A stretch of DNA of 6,656 nt from an uncultured Acetatifactor sp. (GTDB taxonomy: Bacteria > Bacillota > Clostridia > Lachnospirales > Lachnospiraceae), in assembly GCA_948496895.1 (NCBI GenBank), contig CAOOJO010000151.1, positions 1 through 6,656 of the forward strand. The letters run 5' to 3'. The position numbers and the translations under genes are program-made. Within the stretch, counting starts at the first letter, position 1. Each line of letters starts with the position of its first letter. The notes under the pieces were generated by a model, which saw only the letters and a list, made by a program, of their open reading frames with translations, was not told the origin of the DNA and did not search any database. Shown here in pieces: positions 1 to 4,414 of this stretch.

Positions 1-887
1 TCACCACAGAAGAACTGGACAGGCTATTCGACCTGGCGAATGATATTGAGCGCAATCCCGCCAAATACGCCCATGCATGCGATGGCAGAATTCTGGCCAC
101 CTGCTTCTACGAACCCAGCACCCGCACGCGCTTAAGCTTTGAATCCGCCATGACCAGGCTGGGGGGCCGCGTCATCGGTTTCTCCGACGCGGCCTCCTCC
201 TCCGCCTCCAAGGGCGAGAGCGTGTCCGACACCATCCGCATCATCTCCTGCTACGCGGACATCTGCGCCATGCGCCATCCCAAGGAGGGCGCTCCCATGG
301 TGGCGGCTGAGAAATCCGGCATCCCCGTCATCAACGCCGGGGACGGCGGCCACCAGCACCCCACCCAGACCCTGACGGACCTCCTGACTATCCGCAGCCT
401 GAAAGGGCGCCTGGGCGGCTTCACCATCGGTCTGTGCGGGGATCTGAAGTTCGGCCGCACCGTCCATTCCCTGATCAATGCCCTGGTGCGCTACAGCGAT
501 ATCCGCTTCGTCTTCATCTCCCCCGAGGAGCTGCGGGTGCCTGACTATATCACTGAGATGCTTAAAGCAAAAGGCATCCCCTACGAGGAAGTTATCCGCC
601 TGGAGAACGTGATGCCCCGGCTGGATCTGCTATACATGACCAGGGTCCAGAAAGAGCGCTTCTTCAATGAAGAGGACTATGTCCGGTTAAAGGATTTCTA
701 TATCCTGAATGCCGACAAGATGGCCCTGGCAAGGCCGGACATGCTGGTGCTCCATCCCCTCCCCAGAGTCAACGAAATCTCCGTGGAGGTGGACTCCGAC
801 CCCAGGGCATCCTACTTCAGGCAGGCCCGGTACGGGGTCTATGTAAGGATGGCGCTGATACTGACCTTGCTGGAAATCCAGGTGTAG
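1..887 (+). CDS. pyrB: Aspartate carbamoyltransferase catalytic subunit, 5'-truncated
   Basis: This gene encodes the catalytic chain that joins carbamoyl phosphate and L-aspartate into N-carbamoyl-aspartate, the committed step of pyrimidine synthesis, in the cytoplasm. The frame is open from the first base (first full codon at 3) to TAG at 885-887, giving 294 residues. The family usually has about 305-310, so only roughly 10-15 N-terminal residues and the start codon are missing. The carbamoyl-phosphate motif STRTR is at nt 117-131. The Ser80/Lys84 loop of the E. coli enzyme is matched by SSASKGE, with Lys at 210-212. The HPTQ motif begins at 357, GDLKFGRTVHS runs from 438, TRVQKER lies near 637-657, and HPLPRV starts at 753. 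Every active-site element I can recognise is intact. An internal ATG at 150 lies after the STRTR motif and cannot be the true start. pyrI follows after 78 bp, so the two probably form one operon and one holoenzyme. Any promoter or attenuator is outside the window. Confidence 0.97.
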   Translation, partial: TTEELDRLFDLANDIERNPAKYAHACDGRILATCFYEPSTRTRLSFESAMTRLGGRVIGFSDAASSSASKGESVSDTIRIISCYADICAMRHPKEGAPMVAAEKSGIPVINAGDGGHQHPTQTLTDLLTIRSLKGRLGGFTIGLCGDLKFGRTVHSLINALVRYSDIRFVFISPEELRVPDYITEMLKAKGIPYEEVIRLENVMPRLDLLYMTRVQKERFFNEEDYVRLKDFYILNADKMALARPDMLVLHPLPRVNEISVEVDSDPRASYFRQARYGVYVRMALILTLLEIQV

Positions 888-952
888 CCAGTCCGCTGAC
901 GGCCCAGTGCCTTCATACAGGAATCGGCATCGAACTTCGAAAAAAGCTTCGG

Positions 953-958
953 AAAGGA
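953..958 (+). promoter_or_regulatory. Ribosome binding site of pyrI
   Basis: The sequence AAAGGA ends seven bases before the ATG at 966. This supports that start codon and independent translation of pyrI, since the 78-bp gap to pyrB is too long for translational coupling by overlap. I see no convincing promoter or terminator hairpin in the gap. Confidence 0.7.
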
Positions 959-965
959 TCGACAT

Positions 966-1406
966 ATGTTAAATGTAGGAAAAATCGAGGAGGGCTTCGT
1001 GCTGGACCACATCAAGGCCGGCAGGAGCCTGGAAATCTATGAGCATCTGCAGTTGGACAAGCTGGACTGCACCGTGGCCATCATCAAGAACGCCAGGAGC
1101 AATAAGATGGATAAAAAGGACATCCTGAAGGTGGAATGCGACATCGACATGCTGGACCTGGACGTGCTGGCCTTCATCGACCACAACATTACCGTCAACG
1201 TCATCAAGAACGGGGAGATCGTGGAGAAGAAGGAGCTGACGCTGCCCAGGCAGATCAAGAACGTCATCAAGTGCCACAATCCCAGGTGCATCACCTCCAT
1301 CGAACAGGAGCTGCCCCACATCTTCTGCCTGGCGGATGCCAAGAACGAGGTGTACCGCTGCAAGTACTGTGAGGAGAAATACATGTCCTCGGCCAAGTGG
1401 ACATAA
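966..1406 (+). CDS. pyrI: Aspartate carbamoyltransferase regulatory subunit
   Basis: This 146-residue protein is the regulatory chain of aspartate transcarbamoylase. In the known family it binds CTP and ATP through its N-terminal domain and docks on PyrB through a C-terminal zinc domain. The length is close to the roughly 150 of E. coli PyrI. The N-terminal half (about residues 1-95) has the alternating beta/alpha pattern of the nucleotide domain, including a GFVLDHI segment that matches the family's G-x-V-I-DHI start. The zinc site is seen directly: Cys103-x4-Cys108 (CHNPRC) and Cys132-x2-Cys135 (CKYC), the same spacing as the four zinc cysteines of E. coli PyrI. An additional Cys121 lies between the pairs. 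The start is set by the AAAGGA seven bases upstream. The gene lies directly downstream of pyrB on the same strand and ends just before a strong terminator, so it is probably the last gene of the operon. Whether CTP really inhibits this enzyme cannot be read from sequence. Confidence 0.97.
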   Translation: MLNVGKIEEGFVLDHIKAGRSLEIYEHLQLDKLDCTVAIIKNARSNKMDKKDILKVECDIDMLDLDVLAFIDHNITVNVIKNGEIVEKKELTLPRQIKNVIKCHNPRCITSIEQELPHIFCLADAKNEVYRCKYCEEKYMSSAKWT

Positions 1407-1421
1407 GCAGATTCGGGAACT

Positions 1422-1466
1422 GGGATAGATGCGGCTATCATCGACCGCATCTATCCCTGTATTTTT
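1422..1466 (+). terminator. Rho-independent terminator of pyrBI
   Basis: A perfect 13-bp inverted repeat (left arm 1422-1434, right arm 1445-1457, ten-base loop) starts 15 bases after the pyrI stop. It is followed by TGTATTTTT, which gives the U-tract on the plus strand. No T-tract follows the hairpin in the minus direction, so it should act mainly on pyrBI transcripts. Confidence 0.9.
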
Positions 1467-1471
1467 ACGCG

Positions 1472-1491
1472 AAAACCGGCTTGGCGAAGCC
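1472..1491 (-). terminator. Possible weak terminator of the GH3 gene
   Basis: Reading the minus strand, about a dozen bases past the GH3 stop codon, a 5-bp stem GGCTT/AAGCC with a CGCC loop (plus-strand 1478-1491) is followed by GG and then TTTT. The stem and U-tract are both short, so this is a weak candidate. The larger hairpin at 1422-1457 lies just beyond but has no U-tract in this direction. Confidence 0.35.
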
Positions 1492-1502
1492 CTTACTGTA
1501 CT

Positions 1503-4148
1503 TTACAGCGCCTTGCCCTTGGATGCCGCATAAGGCACCGAGCCCTCATAGACGGAGGATTGCATGATGATGTCCAGCATCCTCTTGGCGCAGGCCTGGA
1601 GCTCGCCCAGGGTAATCGGGCAGGCCGCATCGCCCTCCGCCGCGCCTACGGACTTCACGATCTCGTCCACGTCCGCCTGGCTGCCCGGCATGGTCAGGTC
1701 GTTCCCGGCCTTGACGCAGCCCGCCGCGTTGGACGCGCCGTACTTGAAGTTCTGGCCCGGATTCATCTCGATGCTGCCCGTGGTGCCCCAGTCGGTCATG
1801 ACGATTCCCGCGAAGCCCCATTCGTCCCTGGCGATGGCCGTCAGCAGGTCGTAGCTGTTGGCAGTATGGATGCCGTTGATCAGGTTGTAGGAGGTCATGA
1901 TGGACATGGGCTGGGAAGCCCTCACCGCTATCTCGAAGCCCTTCAGGTAGATTTCGCGGATGGCCCTCTCCCCCACATGGGAGTTCACATGCATCCGGTT
2001 GTCCTCCTGGTTGTTGAAGGCGAAATGCTTGATGGTGGTGCCCACGCCGGGATGCTTCTGCACGCCCAGGGTATCGGCGGCAGCGCACAGGCCGGCCACC
2101 AGGGGATCCTCGGAATAGTACTCGAAGTTCCGCCCGCAGAGAGGATTCCTGTGGATGTTCATGCCCGGGGCCAGCCACAGGGTCACGCCCAGCTCCTCCA
2201 TCTCCTCTCCCACGATGTCCCCGGCCTCCTCTATGACCTCCACGTCCCAGGTCTGGGCCAGCAGGGTGGCGATGGGGATTGCGGTGCAGTACTGGTAATA
2301 GTGTACCGCGTCTGCAGGTATCTCCGGCTTCGGCATATTGCCCATGAGCAGCTCCATGCCCGGAATAGGCGCCGCGCCCGTGCCCGGAATCAGATTGCCG
2401 TCCGCATCCGCCACGAAACTGGTGGAAAGACGCAGTCCAGCAGGGCCGTCCGCCAGGATCATATTGCGGATGCCCCTATCCTCCAGCATCAGGGAGGTGG
2501 TGTCTCCCGCCGCTCCCGGACAGGCTGCGGAAGCCGCGCCGATGATGGAATCCGAGCCGAAGCCGCCCCTGGCCGTGCCCACGCACAGCTCCGCCATCTC
2601 CGGGACGGTAAGCTGGCTCACCAGCTCGTCCAGCGTGTATCTTCCGGCCTTTACGTCGTCCATGGTAATCTTCTGCTCTGTCTTCTTCTCCGGAACCGCT
2701 TCCTCGGCTTTCCGATAGGATGCGGTCACACAGGCAATGCTTGCCGCTGAAATGGGAACCACCGGGGCATTCTCCTTTTCCGCCGCCTCTCCCTCATAGC
2801 TGTAGCAGGCCACGCCCTGAGCGGAAAGCTCCTGCATCCCGCAGTCCAGCGGCAGACGGTTGGAGAGCTTCTCCGTGACGGCCTCTCCATCCAGCGCAAG
2901 GGCGGCCGCCACAGCGGTATCCCGGGAGCTTGTGCCTACACGCACATAGTATGTCCCTGCCTCCAGAACCCAGGCGGTCCTCTCCGCATCGTAGGAAGCC
3001 ATTGCCTTCACAGGATAGGAAATGGTAAGCTCCTGGGACTCTCCCGGCGCAAGCTCCTTACTCTTCTTATAAGCGGCCAGCTCCTGATAGGGCTTCGCCA
3101 GCCTCCCGGCCGGGGCGGAATAGTACACCTGCACTACCTCTCTGCCCGCGTATGTACTCCCGCTGTTGGTCACCTTCACCTTCACGGTGACAGCATTCCC
3201 GTCCGCTTCCACGCTCTTCGCCTCCACAGTGAAATCCGTGTAGGAGCCGCCATAGCCGAAAGGATAGGCCGGGGCCACGTTAAAGGTATCGAAATAACGA
3301 TAACCCACATAGATGCCCTCGGTATAATACTCGTCGTCGATGTCGCCGTTCATATGGCTGAACTTCTCCGCGCAGGGATAATCCAGGTAATTCTCCGCCC
3401 ATGTGGTGGTGAGCTTGCCGCTGGGCGTCACCTTGCCCGTCAGCACGTCCGCCAGGGCATAGCCGCCGATATTGCCCGCCTGGCTCATGAGCAGGATGGC
3501 ATCGATGCCCTCTTCTCCCCGGAGGAATTTGGTGTCGATGACGCTGCCCACGTTGAGCACCACGATGAGCTTCTCGTACTTCTCCCCCAGCAGACGGATT
3601 GCGTCCTTCTCCACCTGGAAGAGGTCATATTCCCCCTCCACAGGCCGTCTGTCTTTGCCCTCGCCGGAGTTGCGGGCGATGACATAGATGGCAGTGTCGG
3701 CTTCCGCCGCCTCCACATCCTCCCCGGTGACAGGAATGATGGCGGGCTCCATGAAAGGATTGTTGAACAGCTGCATGAACGCCCCCTGGCCGTCCTTTTT
3801 GACCGCGGCGGCAAAGTCCGCAAAATAAGCTTTCCTGGCCGACTCCACGGCCTCATCGTACCGGTCCAGCCAGTCCTTGGTGGCTACGGTAAAGCCGGCG
3901 GCCTCCAGCCCCTGCTCCACGCTTGTCACCGAGCGGCTGTTCACGTCCCCGGAGCCGGTTCCGCCCTTCACCGTCCGCCTGGCCCCATTGCCGAACAGGG
4001 CTATCCGCTTCCCTGTCTCCGCCACCGGCAGCACGCCGTTGTTCTTCAGGAGCACCATGCCCTGGGAAGCGATTTTTCTGGAGCGCTCCATGTTCCTGGT
4101 CTCCCGGGCGCTGATTTCGGAGCTCCTTGATGCAGAAAATCTTGCCAT
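1503..4148 (-). CDS. GH3 beta-glycosidase with swapped domain order
   Basis: This 881-residue protein is a retaining glycoside hydrolase of family 3, probably a beta-glucosidase. The domains occur in the reverse of the usual order. The alpha/beta sandwich comes first (about 20-300), opening with RKIASQGMVLLKNNGVLP and carrying the acid/base motif SGEGKDR with Glu163. An FnIII-like domain follows (about 303-416), then an acidic Ala/Glu-rich linker (about 450-495), then the TIM-type barrel (about 500-865). In the barrel, Asp567 of ADGPAGLRL, the RNFEYYSEDP segment (673-682) and Lys707-His708 line the expected sugar site. Asp786 in GIVMTDWG is the predicted nucleophile. Both catalytic residues are present and the frame is unbroken. 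No signal peptide or membrane segment is visible, so it is probably cytoplasmic. The ATG at 4148 is preferred over Met20 because AAGGAGGT sits just upstream. Substrate choice (glucoside, xyloside or other) cannot be decided. It appears to be a single-gene unit with no sugar transporter beside it. Confidence 0.95.
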   Translation of the reverse strand: MARFSASRSSEISARETRNMERSRKIASQGMVLLKNNGVLPVAETGKRIALFGNGARRTVKGGTGSGDVNSRSVTSVEQGLEAAGFTVATKDWLDRYDEAVESARKAYFADFAAAVKKDGQGAFMQLFNNPFMEPAIIPVTGEDVEAAEADTAIYVIARNSGEGKDRRPVEGEYDLFQVEKDAIRLLGEKYEKLIVVLNVGSVIDTKFLRGEEGIDAILLMSQAGNIGGYALADVLTGKVTPSGKLTTTWAENYLDYPCAEKFSHMNGDIDDEYYTEGIYVGYRYFDTFNVAPAYPFGYGGSYTDFTVEAKSVEADGNAVTVKVKVTNSGSTYAGREVVQVYYSAPAGRLAKPYQELAAYKKSKELAPGESQELTISYPVKAMASYDAERTAWVLEAGTYYVRVGTSSRDTAVAAALALDGEAVTEKLSNRLPLDCGMQELSAQGVACYSYEGEAAEKENAPVVPISAASIACVTASYRKAEEAVPEKKTEQKITMDDVKAGRYTLDELVSQLTVPEMAELCVGTARGGFGSDSIIGAASAACPGAAGDTTSLMLEDRGIRNMILADGPAGLRLSTSFVADADGNLIPGTGAAPIPGMELLMGNMPKPEIPADAVHYYQYCTAIPIATLLAQTWDVEVIEEAGDIVGEEMEELGVTLWLAPGMNIHRNPLCGRNFEYYSEDPLVAGLCAAADTLGVQKHPGVGTTIKHFAFNNQEDNRMHVNSHVGERAIREIYLKGFEIAVRASQPMSIMTSYNLINGIHTANSYDLLTAIARDEWGFAGIVMTDWGTTGSIEMNPGQNFKYGASNAAGCVKAGNDLTMPGSQADVDEIVKSVGAAEGDAACPITLGELQACAKRMLDIIMQSSVYEGSVPYAASKGKAL

Positions 4149-4156
4149 GAAAAATA

Positions 4157-4162
4157 CCTCCT
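4157..4162 (-). promoter_or_regulatory. Ribosome binding site of the GH3 gene
   Basis: On the minus strand the sequence AAGGAGGT (core AGGAGG at 4162-4157) lies eight bases before the ATG at 4148-4146. It is a near-perfect anti-Shine-Dalgarno match and decides the start in favour of MARFSAS over the internal methionine at residue 20. Confidence 0.9.
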
Positions 4163-4184
4163 TGCGTATGATTTTGTTTCTTTT

Positions 4185-4213
4185 ATCATAACGAAATCTA
4201 CGATGTTTTGCAA
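4185..4213 (-). promoter_or_regulatory. Predicted sigma70-type promoter of the GH3 gene
   Basis: On the minus strand, TTGCAA (4213-4208, four of six consensus bases) and TATGAT (4190-4185, five of six) are separated by exactly 17 bp. The -10 lies 36 bp upstream of the start codon, which leaves room for the ribosome binding site. The assignment rests on sequence match only. Confidence 0.6.
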
Positions 4214-4230
4214 TGACATTTCTTGTCCTT
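4212..4230. promoter_or_regulatory. Candidate operator dyad at the GH3 promoter
   Basis: The interrupted palindrome AANGACA-N5-TGTCNTT is centred on 4221, with six matching positions in each arm. It overlaps the last two bases of the predicted GH3 -35 element and extends upstream of it, a place where a repressor or activator could act. No regulator gene is in the window and I do not recognise the motif as the site of a known family, so this is a pattern with an inferred role. Confidence 0.3.
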
Positions 4231-4346
4231 TATTACCATATTCCATACCCACATGCATTTGCGGCACCTTTCCCTGACTATGCGGCTTACGAAATCTCAT
4301 CCTCCAAATCTTTATGAAAACTTAAGGTGATTGAACGCTATTTTTT

Positions 4347-4375
4347 TAGAAAAAACTGGTACGCTGTCGTATAAT
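4347..4375 (+). promoter_or_regulatory. Predicted sigma70-type promoter of the ATPase gene
   Basis: A perfect TATAAT (4370-4375) lies 17 bp downstream of TAGAAA (4347-4352, four of six -35 bases). A T-run at 4341-4347 just upstream could act as an UP element. The -10 ends 39 bp before the ATG at 4415. It points away from the GH3 promoter, making 4149-4414 a divergent promoter region. Confidence 0.6.
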
Positions 4376-4400
4376 GGAAAAAGACATATATCTGGAAAAA

Positions 4401-4406
4401 GAGGGA
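4401..4406 (+). promoter_or_regulatory. Ribosome binding site of the ATPase gene
   Basis: GAGGGA ends eight bases before the ATG at 4415. The match is moderate, but the spacing is ideal and agrees with the N-terminal family pattern GLTAGEVEERIAQG beginning about 25 residues into the protein. Confidence 0.6.
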
Positions 4407-4414
4407 CCGACGCC

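Noticed and set aside
150..152. ATG at 150 as the start of pyrB
   Set aside because: Conserved carbamoyl-phosphate residues (STRTR, 117-131) lie upstream in the same open frame, so the true start is before the window.
888..965. Possible attenuator or hairpin between pyrB and pyrI
   Set aside because: Only short self-complementary six-mers (TTCGAA, AAGCTT) are present, with no stable stem and no U-tract.
1083..1263. ATCAAGAACG occurring three times in pyrI (1083, 1203, 1254)
   Set aside because: Each copy encodes Ile-Lys-Asn in frame using the gene's preferred codons, so it is explained by coding and not by a repeat element.
1560..2750. A 396-codon open frame on the plus strand inside the GH3 region
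   Set aside because: It lies wholly antisense to a conserved GH3 gene. Its predicted protein is rich in His, Gly, Arg and Gln with no recognisable domain, as expected from the complement of G/C-ending codons.
4191..4297. Direct repeat ACGAAATCT at 4191-4199 and 4289-4297
   Set aside because: Nine bases repeated once, 98 bp apart, in AT-rich intergenic DNA. Only the first copy overlaps a promoter and no third copy supports a regulator site, so chance is a sufficient explanation.
4046..4300. An 84-codon minus-strand frame crossing the GH3 start region
   Set aside because: It runs through the predicted promoter and ribosome binding site and then overlaps the GH3 coding sequence out of frame. 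It has no convincing ribosome binding site of its own.
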